Part shown: positions 47,690 through 57,449 of the stretch, one piece after another
Position numbering within the stretch: the first letter of the stretch is position 1
Layout: each line of letters starts with the position of its first letter
NCBI GenBank assembly: GCA_945643635.1
Contig: CALZFC010000013.1
Span: 1,027,001 to 1,091,000 of the forward strand
DNA: 64,000 nt
Reading direction: 5' to 3'
From: Allodiplogaster sudhausi
Taxonomy: Eukaryota; Nematoda; Chromadorea; Rhabditida; Diplogasteridae
Notes under the pieces: generated by a model
Database searches by the model: none
Seen by the model: the letters and a program-made list of their open reading frames with translations, nothing else
Told to the model about the DNA's origin: nothing
Position numbers and translations under genes: made by a program

Positions 47690-48116
47690 AGCATGTGCGG
47701 GTACTTGCCGTAGGCGGTTGCCGTTTGCTTGAAGAAGTCAATCGCTTGCCACTGGTGATCCTGTGCATCGTGGTCATGCCAGTCGATGATCACGTAGATG
47801 CCCCGCTCGATGGCCACCTCAACGACAGTGCGCACCCTCGCAAGCTCCGCCTGTTTGTTGCTGAGGTAGCCGCCACTGCCGACGCCCATCGCGGCACGCA
47901 CCACTGGCTGGCGAGAGCGTTGACAGTGTTATTGTTCCAGTACTGTGGCGTCCACTGAGACCAGTACAGCGACATTCCGATGAGCTGTACAGGTTGGCCA
48001 TTGGCGCCCACCAGCTTCGTGCCTTTCACGGAGAGCTGTCCGTAGGGCGGGTTCCTCGGTGTGAGCGCGGAAGCCCCCAGCCAAACGACTGCTAGACAGA
48101 AGAGTCCGTGTTGCAT
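47690..48116 (-). pseudogene. Truncated, frameshifted GH5 cellulase paralogue
   Basis: ATG at 48116 opens a signal peptide (MQHGLFCLAVVWLGASALTP), then PPYGQLSVKGTKLVGANG. A deletion of about a dozen bases near 47925 removes the GANVI segment and shifts frame. The downstream frame continues AAMGVGSGGYLSNKQAE and DWHDHDAQDHQWQAIDFF to KYPHML. The gene ends at about 47690, just before the acid/base glutamate, where chemoreceptor pseudogene sequence begins. Sequence is well diverged from the array copies, so this is an older paralogue. Confidence 0.9.
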
Positions 48117-48367
48117 CCTGTGATGTTGAGCTCTCCTTTCCCGACTCCAGGTCCGCTTAAGTAGGTGTACTCTTCCCTCATTTGTGTTTTTCTTGGCCTC
48201 ATTCGGCATTATTTGGTCAGCTGAGCACGTCAAACTACCGGGGACAAAACGCTGGGCAAACAGCCTATGCATTAAACTTGCTTTGCAATACGATCAAATT
48301 ACAATGTGCTAATGTTGGGCTCTTTTGGAACTTTGTCATTATTTATTAAGATTCACATTCTCATTAC

Positions 48368-49535
48368 AAATTTGGTGATAACCATCACACTATCAATATC
48401 GCTAGTTCGATTTGTTACGTTTCAGACAATCTTGAAGTCTTCATATCATAGTAGGAGTCCAGTAGAGTTTTACTGATAAAATGTACACCGTCATCTTCAC
48501 GAAAGAGAGAAAAAAACACATTTGAAGATTCTCAGCAAAATTTGCATAATTTACGATTTGACTCATAATCTTGGTGTCATAATTGCAACGCATCACAACT
48601 ACGCATCATATGATTTCGTATTTTAACAATACGAACAAAAATTTCAAATCTTTAAACCTTTTCGAAAGATGTCACTTGCGTTCCTTCTCCAAAGCCAGCA
48701 TGTCCTGGTCATCACGGAGAGCTCTGAGTATGACTCAAAGACACTCGGCCTGAGATGCAACTCAAGTAGCCGCCTCATGGCAATGACCCAGGGTCATTAG
48801 GAGTATTTGAATATCAAAAATTGCCACCAGACAATTCGCTCCTCGTCTATGGGCCCTCTTCCTCTCGAAGGGATGTCAGTGGTCGGTACTGTGCAGCATT
48901 CGTAGTTGTCGTAGTAAGAAAAACAGATAGAACGAGAAAGAGGAAAAAAGACAGAGAGAGAGAAAGGGAGAGAGACTGAGATAACAAAAGAATAACAACT
49001 ACGAATGCTGCACAGTACCGACCAGTGACATTCCTTCGAGAGGAAGAGGACCCATAGACGAGGAGCGAATTAGGCAATTTTTGATATTCAAATACTTCTA
49101 ATGACCTTGGGTCATTGCCATGAGGCGGCTACTTGAGTTGCATCTCAGGCCGAGTGTCTTTGAGTCATACTCAGAGCTCTCCTTGATGACCAGGACATGC
49201 TGGCTTTGGAGAAGGAACGCAAGCGACATCTTTCGAAAAGGTTCAAAGATTCAGACATTTTTGTTCGTATTTTCTTTAAATACGATATCATATGATGAGC
49301 CGTTGTGCTGCGTTGCAAGTTTGGCACCAAGATGGTGAGTCTTAAACAGTAAGTTATGCAAATTTTGCCGAGAATCTTCAAATGCGTTTTTTTTTCATTC
49401 CTGAAGATGACGGTGTACATTTTATCAGTAAAACTCAACTGAACTCCTACTACGATAGGTTGACGGCAATATTATCGGAAACGTTATAAATCGAACTTGC
49501 GATATTGAGAGTGTGATGGTTATAGGCACAACACA
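48368..49535. repeat. ~550-bp-arm inverted repeat derived from cellulase 5' flank
   Basis: Left arm about 48368-48912 and right arm about 48985-49535 are inverted copies, including the tcagtaaaactc and catttgaagattctc blocks that belong to the cellulase upstream region in the array. The centre is a GA-rich stretch flanked by cgtagttgt/acaactacg. Arms are diverged by substitutions and small indels. Confidence 0.8.
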
Positions 49536-49554
49536 CATACATACATATCGAGTT

Positions 49555-49670
49555 CAGCTGACGATGAGTGTACCAACGACATATCTTTATTGCTATGCCG
49601 ATTATCACCTTTATGACACGCTACTTACATTCAACATTTAAAATGACGGCACGTTCTATAAAAAATCTTC
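49555..49670. repeat. Third copy of Srsx upstream flank
   Basis: Similar to 46560-46680 and, in reverse, to 44600-44720 (gctgacgatg, gtaccaac, cttatttac-like blocks). No coding exon follows. Confidence 0.5.
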
Positions 49671-49679
49671 TAAGAAAAA

Positions 49680-50410
49680 TTTAGAATTTCAGAAGAAAAT
49701 GTATTTTTCCTCTCAAATTCTACCTAATATTTTACCCATTTTTTAAGACATCGATGCCTTTTCAATCATAGCGTTCGCGTGCCATTCGCTTGCTTATTGT
49801 TAGTACATCCATAAGATTCCGTAAATTTTCTCTCTAGCACTTGAGTAAAATTGCATACATTGGTGTAGCAGCTGTTTCGAAGAGAACAAAATTGACGTAT
49901 CATCTACCATTGCCTAGCGGCAATTGAAGTCAACGGAGCGAATTCGGAAGAGACGTCTGAAATGAAGAGGCGTTCCTCGTATTCAACATTTCTGTAACTT
50001 GCTAGCAGTACAATTTTGAGATGTTTGTTCTGATTGAGATAATAAGACTCGCATTTGCCTTTCGAATAAATCGCTTTCTGTCGTTGTGCACGTAGTTAAA
50101 TTCGCACATGAAAATTTGTTGAATATATAATTAGTCAGACAGATGCAATTTTCCAATGTACATATCATAGGCATTCTAAAGGTTTGGCTTCGAGGAGCGC
50201 ATTTCCTTATATTTCGATAAGGCTTCAAGACATTCGTTGAAATTTTCGTCGTGCACACGTCATATAAGTATTTCTACTTGTTACTGATAAAGATCAATAT
50301 AGTGTTCTTTTCTATATATTTTTTCCTCTATCAGAAATTGAACAAAGATATTATCTTATATCAATGCTGTCACATTGAAATACCTTATTTCATGTACGAT
50401 AAATGAATAA
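49680..50410. other. AT-rich intergenic stretch
   Basis: No coding block, repeat or RNA signal that I can support. Short frames on the minus strand (49983-50258) lack recognisable features. Confidence 0.5.
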
Positions 50411-50415
50411 GCAGC

Positions 50416-52023
50416 ATGCGCGCATTCCCACGTTCTTTGCTGCACTGCTTGCGAGTGCTGCACACCGCAATTTGCGTCGGCAGCGTCGCTCTCAACATCC
50501 TCGCCGCCGTCGCCATTCTGAGGCACAGCGACCGAAAGATCGGCACTTATCGATTTCTTCTCGCAGCCATTGTGGTCTGTGACTTCTTGTTCTAATCCAC
50601 CTCCTCTTTTCTCACATCCTCTTTTTGGCACACAGCTCGTACAAATCTTTAACGACATCACATTCGATGTCTTCGCTCGCGTTTCATTCTTCCCACCTTC
50701 CTATTGCTTTTACATCGATAGCTCCTTCAAGCTTCTAGCAATATGGAAACTTACCTTGGGAAGACTTGTTGGCTGGCTTCACTACAACAACATAATCGGA
50801 ATTTAATCTTCTTTCCGCTTTTCGCACTCCTTCTGGTGTACTAATGTTGGTACTCTACTTAATCTATCGACACCAAGTAAGTCTCTTATAATTTCAGCAC
50901 ACTGTTCAGCCAAATCCGGAGTTGATGAAGTTTATGTCCATACATTTGTTGACGACTTTATGCGATATACATACATACACAGTATTTTCTATATTAGTAC
51001 CAGACCCTCTATTAGAACCCCAATCCCCCTCTAAGAGTGCCCTCTCATGCAAGGATATTGAAAAATAGTACCCCGAGGGTACTAATAGAGATTATATTTG
51101 CGATCATAAGAAAGGAATTCGGGTGTGTCGTTCAAGGATAACGAGCACAAGTCATTAAGCATCTCCAGTAGCCCGGCTCACGATGGCGATTATCAGACCA
51201 GGCGCTCATCGTCGTATATTGTACTCTGACCGGCCTAATGGCCTCAATTGTCGTTCTTACCTCACTCTTCCTGCACCCTATGTCTGCTGAACAGTCTACT
51301 GACTATGTCAATAATAGTTGAAGAAATTGTTTTTCCACAACATGCGCCACATCTTCCGCTCTACTTCCTCATCAGTCAATATGTCGGAAGGGCGATTAGC
51401 CCTTCAAAGACGACTCTTCAACAGCCTTATCGCTACAGTATGTGAATTGCTCCTTTTTCGAACTGTGATATAGGGCTCAAAAGGCCTTTCAGAAAAGGAC
51501 ATATCAAATTTTCGATTTGCTTTTTTTTGGGTTTGATTGCCTAAATTTAGAATTTGACTATTTAAGTTTAATGCTTGGTTTCGGCTTTGATTATATTAAT
51601 TTGTAATTAAGATGCACACGATCATCTCACAATCAGAATCTTTGTTTCTTTTAGGTCTGCGTGCCGGTACTCTTTCTCGCCTTTCCAGTTGTCAATCTCA
51701 TAGCAATGCTGGTATTGAAGATTCACAATGACAGTAAGTCCATGTAAATCAAGCCTATTAATAGAAGCCGTTTTCCGTACGAATTTACATGATTTAATCA
51801 TATCTCATTATGTTTGTTCATAGATCTTGCGGCAGCCTCCATAGTCGTATACTCGTTCCATTCGCCGGCGCAATCGCTGACAATTATGTTGACCACAGCG
51901 AGCTATCGAGACTTTCTTGCCGGTCTACTTCGATGGCTGAAATGCCGCAGGATCGCATGCTCACGAGAGAGTAGCGTCAATGTCTCAACGTCGTTCGTAA
52001 TACGACCGAATAATGAGCCCTAA
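50416..52023 (+). CDS. Str/Srh-superfamily chemoreceptor, possibly damaged
   Basis: Multi-exon nematode 7TM receptor. Exon 1 starts at 50416 and encodes TM1-TM2 (AVAILRHSDRKIGTYRFLLA), with the GTYR..L motif of the Str superfamily. An exon at about 50638 reads IFNDITFDVFARVSFFPP. Another after 50900 reads QPNPELMKFMSIHLL. TM5 is at about 51207-51300 (LIVVYCTLTGLMASIVVL), then LALQRRLFNSLIAT ending at donor GTATGTG. Exon 51657-51733 gives VCVPVLFLAFPVVNLIAMLV, and the last exon 51825-52023 gives ASYRDFLAGLL and the stop. The exon 1 to 2 junction and the 51300-51330 join do not fit cleanly, so it may be a pseudogene. A MITE copy (50978-51098) lies in an intron. Confidence 0.55.
50978..51098. 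mobile_element. Short diverged copy of the Tc1/mariner-type MITE
   Basis: Ends agtattttctatattagtac and gtactaatagagattatat resemble the 40887-41327 element. The interior (ctctattagaacccc, gaaaaatagtacccc) is shorter. It sits in a chemoreceptor intron. Confidence 0.65.
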
Positions 52024-52734
52024 TGTGTTTATTTCGGGCATACAATCCAAAGAAATAACATAATTTTGCAACTGTATAAAGATTCAAACATCACAGGTTG
52101 TTTATAATAATTACAATGCTGGTGATAGTAGGCCAAGAGTTAGCCAGATTTTACCAGCAAAATCTTTTTATAGTTGTGTTGAGGGCGAGTTATTTTCGTT
52201 CGCCGTGGCTGATAACGAGTAACTGAGTAATTCGGCGTGATAAAGAGGGCGGCCTTGTGGCCGCCGGGTGCCGGCCGACGACCAATGCTTGTATGGGACG
52301 AAGTGGAAGAGAGAGAAGAACGCAGAATGGAGAAAGCTGCAAATCGAGGTGTGAGATAGCAACTAACGCACAACAAAGCACGACGAGAAATGAGTCAGGT
52401 TGCTATGCTCTATTTGGGGCGACATCAAAGTGCGCAAATTTCATTTACCTTGGACTCGGCGCGATATGTCAAGAAAATGTTTCTTTATTGATGAAGTACG
52501 CAGATTTTTCACCTCTGGAAAAGTTCACATTCATCACCTAACTCATTCATTTGGTTTTTTTCGTCTGCTAGCAAATACTTTAGTCACGTCTCGCCGACAC
52601 TATGAGAGAACAAACGATATGTTACATTTGCTATAACAAAACATATTTAATATTCATTTGATCTAAATATGTATGAATATACATATATTTATGACTATCG
52701 CTTTCCATCTCCTAATGGTAAGATTTCACTTGCT

Positions 52735-52805
52735 TCAATTGTGCATGCGGTTTTTGCTTGCACGTCTGTCCCGAAATCAGTCATGTTTTGTATGCAGTCG
52801 ATTTT
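52735..52805. repeat. Dispersed repeat, copy 1
   Basis: Shares gcatgcggttttgcnt, cgtctg and aatca-gtcatgttttg blocks with 53345-53420 and 62510-62570. Origin unknown; all three lie near 3' flanks related to the GHDDVIKKD gene family. Confidence 0.5.
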
Positions 52806-53024
52806 TCAAGGATTTCTGGGATGTAGTAACCGGGATTAAAAAATACTATAAGTATGTATAGTGCAAATAAAATGTGATTAAAGTGTCATTTTGAATCGTA
52901 ATGATATAGAGAGTAACACCGACAATTCAATTCGGAAATCAATTCGCATTCTGAAACAATATGTCAAGGTAGACATGCAAGATTTGAGGAAATAAAAGTG
53001 AGGAACATATCGAAGATGGGCAAA

Positions 53025-53130
53025 ATGAAGAAGATAATGAATATTTTCTTTAGACGTTCATGAATCTTTATAATCATCATTTGAAGTGGGTTTCTGTTTC
53101 GGACGTCTCTTCTATTCGAGCAAAGAAATG
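53025..53130. repeat. Copy of the GHDDVIKKD gene 3' flank
   Basis: Resembles 2270-2370 of the array unit (ttctttgatactcgtgaatg, tcattattcaaa, cgagcaaa). No linked terminal exon found within about 300 bases. Confidence 0.5.
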
Positions 53131-53344
53131 GCATGTAAATTGGCTTTTTGTTGTTGTTGTTATTGTATATAAAATAAACACAATATTTGAATAAATTTCA
53201 ATTAGTTATAAAAATCATTTTAAAAAAAGAACAAAATGTCTTCCACAAAAGTAGAGACTATTTTCAACGATAATTTTTTATAGTAATAAAAATACTATAC
53301 TTATTTTCATAATTGTTCAAAATATTTTTCATGCAAATCATACT

Positions 53345-53420
53345 CAACTGCGCATGCGGTTTTGCATACGCGTTTGACATGAAGGCAATCATGTTTTGCG
53401 TTCTGCTCGATTCGATTGTT
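53345..53420. repeat. Dispersed repeat, copy 2
   Basis: See copy 1 at 52735-52805. Confidence 0.5.
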
Positions 53421-54119
53421 ATCAACATAGGAGATTAATAGTATTGAGCTGACCATGAGTAGTATTTTGTTGACAGAGAAAAGGAGCTAGACATTCTTCA
53501 TCATTCTACCGTAGTATACCTACACTAATATGCCTACCGTAATCTTCCGATCGATGAGCGCATTCGACTCCCAGTCGGTCATCGTCGGCAGTCGAATGGA
53601 TTTATATCAGAGAAGAGCCGACCTTCAAAATGAAGAATCAATAAAATTGATAAAATGATAGAACAAAATTTATAAGAAAATTGACAAATTGCTAAGAAAA
53701 TTGCAAATAGACAAACTGATAAGAAGCGAAGCAATAAAAGACAAATTAAGCGAACACTGAGCCAGCCCAGATAGAATATGTACTGCAAAATCGTCATCAC
53801 GGGGAAGTAGATTTCAATATGGACAACAACAAAAAAAAAGATTGAAAACAACTCTTTTTGAGACGTTTTAATGATTTAGAATTAAGTTATAACTCAAACG
53901 TTCTCAAACGCGTGTACATATCACATTAATATAATCTCCTTTTAGAGCATTCATTTTTGGAGAATTAATAGTAATTATTATTTTTGCAGAAATTTATTCA
54001 CTCATTTCATCCTAGACACCACGGCCGGTTGTTTTCCGCTGCATCGTCAGTATGTAATGAATTACGCAAGCTAGAGAATCGTTTATCGACGCTAGTGAAA
54101 GCTCTAAATTTAGTTTTAC

Positions 54120-54295
54120 CCCTACATCGCCTCTCGCTCTCTCTCGCTCGCTCGCGCTCTCTCTCTCTCTCTCTCTCTGTTTCTCTCTCTCTGTTTCTCT
54201 CTCTCTCTCTCTCTTTCTCTGTTTCTCTCTCTCGGTTTCTCTCTCTCTCTCGCTTACTCCTGTTCACGCTCTTTCTCTCTCTCACTTTCTGCCCT
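54120..54295. repeat. CT-rich tract
   Basis: CT-dominated run with CTCTCTCTGTTT interruptions. Ser-Leu open frames across it are repeat artefacts. Confidence 0.85.
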
Positions 54296-54589
54296 ACTAT
54301 CTCACTACCCGGATAATGCAAATCTAACCGTTGATTCTCCTAGATGGAACGATTCGTTGACAAATCCAACTTGTTCGCCCTCATTCTTCGCTGACAATGA
54401 GATTTCGTCTTGAAGTAAGCCATTTTGATTTTTCGTGAAGAAACTTCAAATTCTTTAAAAAAAACGAGCAAAAATTTTCTTCACAAAATATATTGCAAGT
54501 ATTAAAAAAAATTTACATTAATTTTATTACATTGTTTTTAGAGCCATTAATTTTTTTGATTTATTTTCAAAATAATTAAATAGATTTGA

Positions 54590-54905
54590 AGTTTTCATCG
54601 AACTTCTCGAACACCTTCGAGCGAAGATTTCACGATGGCCTTCTGCCGTCAGTTATAATTCGGTCCTTGCATTTTAAATTTAGAATTTAAATTTGTATTT
54701 GTAAGGAATAATCAGATTTATTTACAGATTTCAAATGTCTGACTTAGTTTAGTGAGTCAATCAATTATGAGTATTTTAATAAAGTTTTTTTATTAAAATA
54801 AAATAAAAGTTAAATCGTGCCTTGTCAGATGCATTTTCTGCCAAGCAGAATGCTTGATGATGAACGAAGAGGCGTCTGCTTTTGCATTGTCCGATGACGA
54901 AACTT
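54590..54905 (-). pseudogene. Remnant of the GHDDVIKKD gene family
   Basis: On the minus strand, 54665-54600 reads AEGHREIFARRCSRSS, matching the start of the APAEGHDDVI exon before diverging. Upstream, 54893-54810 is an open block (QVSSSDNAKADASSF onward) after acceptor attgaag but ending at a GC instead of GT donor. Probably a decayed member. Confidence 0.35.
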
Positions 54906-55370
54906 GCTTCAATAAATATGTGCACCATCTTAAATTTTATTTTCCCCGCAAAATCATTTTTGAATTTTAAAACTTCGTTCCTCCTGACACGCTTTCCATA
55001 GTCCGTTTTTAAAGTCTCAAAAGAAACGATCTAATTTTTTTACGTTAACTTTTTCCTATGATGATGAGTGTCAATTTCTTATATTCCACCCATTCACGCT
55101 ATCTCCCATTCCTCCATTTTATCATTATCTCTCTCCCTCTATCTCTTTTATCCATCGAGTAACCACTCGAGAAGATGCAAATAACTGTCATGTTCAGATG
55201 ATTTCATTAATCATTGCTGCATTTATGTTATTGTTAATACCTAAAATTAATAATAGGATTAGTAAAAAAAAATAGAAATTTATTTTATTATTGCATATTG
55301 TGTACAAACAAATTTGATATTATTAAATTATTCGCTAACCGATTGATAAGTTTAAAGAATAGAATACTAA

Positions 55371-55450
55371 TGCGGGGTGGCCCAGTGGCAAGTGGCTCCG
55401 CTCTTCATTCGCTCCCTTGTCAAAATTGACAAGTTCGCCCCCCGCCCCGA
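55371..55450 (+). repeat. tRNA-like SINE fragment
   Basis: A-box match tggcccagtgg (55378-55388) and a weaker B-box-like agttcgcccc about 50 bases later. No tRNA fold. Similar degenerate pieces lie at 45425-45520 and 56950-57030 on the minus strand (B-box-like ggttcgaataccc and tggttcaaatgcc). Confidence 0.35.
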
Positions 55451-55619
55451 CCCGCGCTCGATCATCCTCAAGTCAATCAATCGACGCAGCTCCCGGAGAA
55501 ACCGCTTGGCTGGCCGGGATAAGAACTGCCTAACCTTCGTCGGCCACTTCGACGAACCCGCCGGTGCCCATCGATCGCCCACTTCCATGTGATAGATCTG
55601 TATTCCATCAAAAACACAT

Positions 55620-56220
55620 TGGCCCGATAAGCGCGAATAAAGTTTTTTATCATTGCTTTTCAGTCTAACAAGCGGATTTGTTTAGGCCATGTGAATATTT
55701 GATTTCACTTCGCCGTCAACAACCTTCATCGTTTTTATTTGCTACGAAAAAAATTAATGACCTGTTTTCCTACTTCCGATTTGAAACCACTGTCTATGAG
55801 AAATATAATTTCGGCCAAATATATTTCCCGGCGGTTTTACCAACCTCAGAATGATCTTTATAAGAATTGCTGCATAACGCGTCGATTGAAAGTAGCCTCA
55901 ACCTTTATCGGTTAATTAGAACAATAACTGATAACGCGTGATCGTAGCCTGGGTGACATTTTTCAATTTTAATTGAAGCACCTTTCTTGAGGCATCCGTT
56001 GAATTGCGTAATGCACTCAGATACATTAAAGTCCAACTCGGATAGGGTCACGTGTCAGAGATTCGAGCGAGGCATGCGGCTTTTGCAGTAGTCGTAAATT
56101 TTCTTTCATATTTGTAGAATTCTGTGATTTTTCTTTGAATGCAGGTATTTATATAGACATACCATAAAACTACCTTCATGTAGGGCATTTCATGAAGAAA
56201 TATATATAAAATATATAGAG
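55620..56220. other. Intergenic DNA, nothing recognised
   Basis: No supported gene, repeat or RNA between the SINE-like fragment and the hAT-like element. Confidence 0.4.
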
Positions 56221-56234
56221 CATGTACTTGGTCG

Positions 56235-56712
56235 CAGGAGTGGCCGGCCCGGCCCCCGGGGCCGGGGCCGGGGCCGGGGCCGAGCTTGGGAGCGGGGGCC
56301 GGGGCCGGGGCCGGGGCCGACCTCGAGGTCCGGGGCCGGGGCCGGGGCCTACCCTGGGGGCTGTGGATAATTAGATGAATTTCACCCCCAGTTGAACAAA
56401 TTATGAGCCAATTTATGATGAAATATGTATTGCACATACGCATTTTCTCAATTTTGGATGGATTTTTCCCATGACGCGAAATTTTTAAAGAAATTTTTTT
56501 AGCTTTGGGGTTGGGGCCGCCTTCGGGGCCTACCACGGGGGCCGGGGCCTACCTTGGGGGCAGGGGCCGGGGCCGGGGCCGACCTCGGCCGACCATGGGG
56601 GCCGGGGCCGGGGCCTAACTTGGGGGCCGGGGCCGGGGCCGGGGCCGACCTAGGGGGCCGGGGCCTACCCTGGGGGCCGGGGCCGGATATTTTCGGCCCC
56701 CGGCCACCCCTG
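56235..56712. mobile_element. GC-rich hAT-type element, second family (478 bp)
   Basis: Inverted ends CAGGAGTGGCCGG and CCGGCCACCCCTG, flanked by the 8-bp duplication cttggtcg (56227-56234 and 56713-56720). GGGGCC(GGGGCC)n-like blocks fill both halves, with an AT-rich middle. Pro-Ala-Gly open frames here are repeat products. Same general design as the CAGAGCC family but different ends. Confidence 0.88.
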
Positions 56713-56810
56713 CTTGGTCGAGCAACGCGCGGCAGGCAGACTGGCAATCGAAAGTCTTTATGAAATTCCCACTATTCTCTCTCTCTCTATTCCTCTTTTC
56801 TCTCTCCTTT

Positions 56811-56841
<31 letters not shown>

Positions 56842-57449
56842 TTCGCGTTCTGCGTCTCGAGTTTTGAGAATGGCATTAAATGAGAGTGGCTGAATTTGCC
56901 GCGAAAGTAATCTGGGAATAATATTACTATTTAAAGGAAGTCTCCGGCGAATGTTTGGCCAAGCAATTCAAAATAGGCATTTGAACCATGAAGTGTCCCG
57001 CACGGAAGGGACTCTAGCGGCCACTGGCTAAAATATTCCTAGTTATCTGCCCGTCACGTTTTGGGAAGGCTGTGATCCTCTCATTTCAGTGCTGCAGCCC
57101 TTGAACTCTCTCCACAGAAATTAGTGGCCAAAAAATTTCATTGGGTGCTGACTTGTTGAGAAAAATCCGGCCAATGTCGGTTGCACTCCAATATGCACAC
57201 TTCCAAGAAGGGCGTTCTCATTTTCCCGGTTTTGCTATGTACACATCATTTTTTTTTTCAAAATGGCTGGAGTTGGCGATCGAGCGATGCAAAATAGGAG
57301 GGTGCTAAGAACTACAGTAGCTAATTCTATTGAAGGGTAGTTTCGAAAAAAAATACTTCATTCCAATCATCCAATTCACATCTTGACAAAATCCTACAAT
57401 TCATAAAAACCTAATCGGCCAATTCACAGTTGAGACTAAATCATAAAAT

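Noticed and set aside
56048..56763. Pro/Gly/Ala-rich frames
   Set aside because: Translations of GGGGCC repeats inside a hAT-like element.
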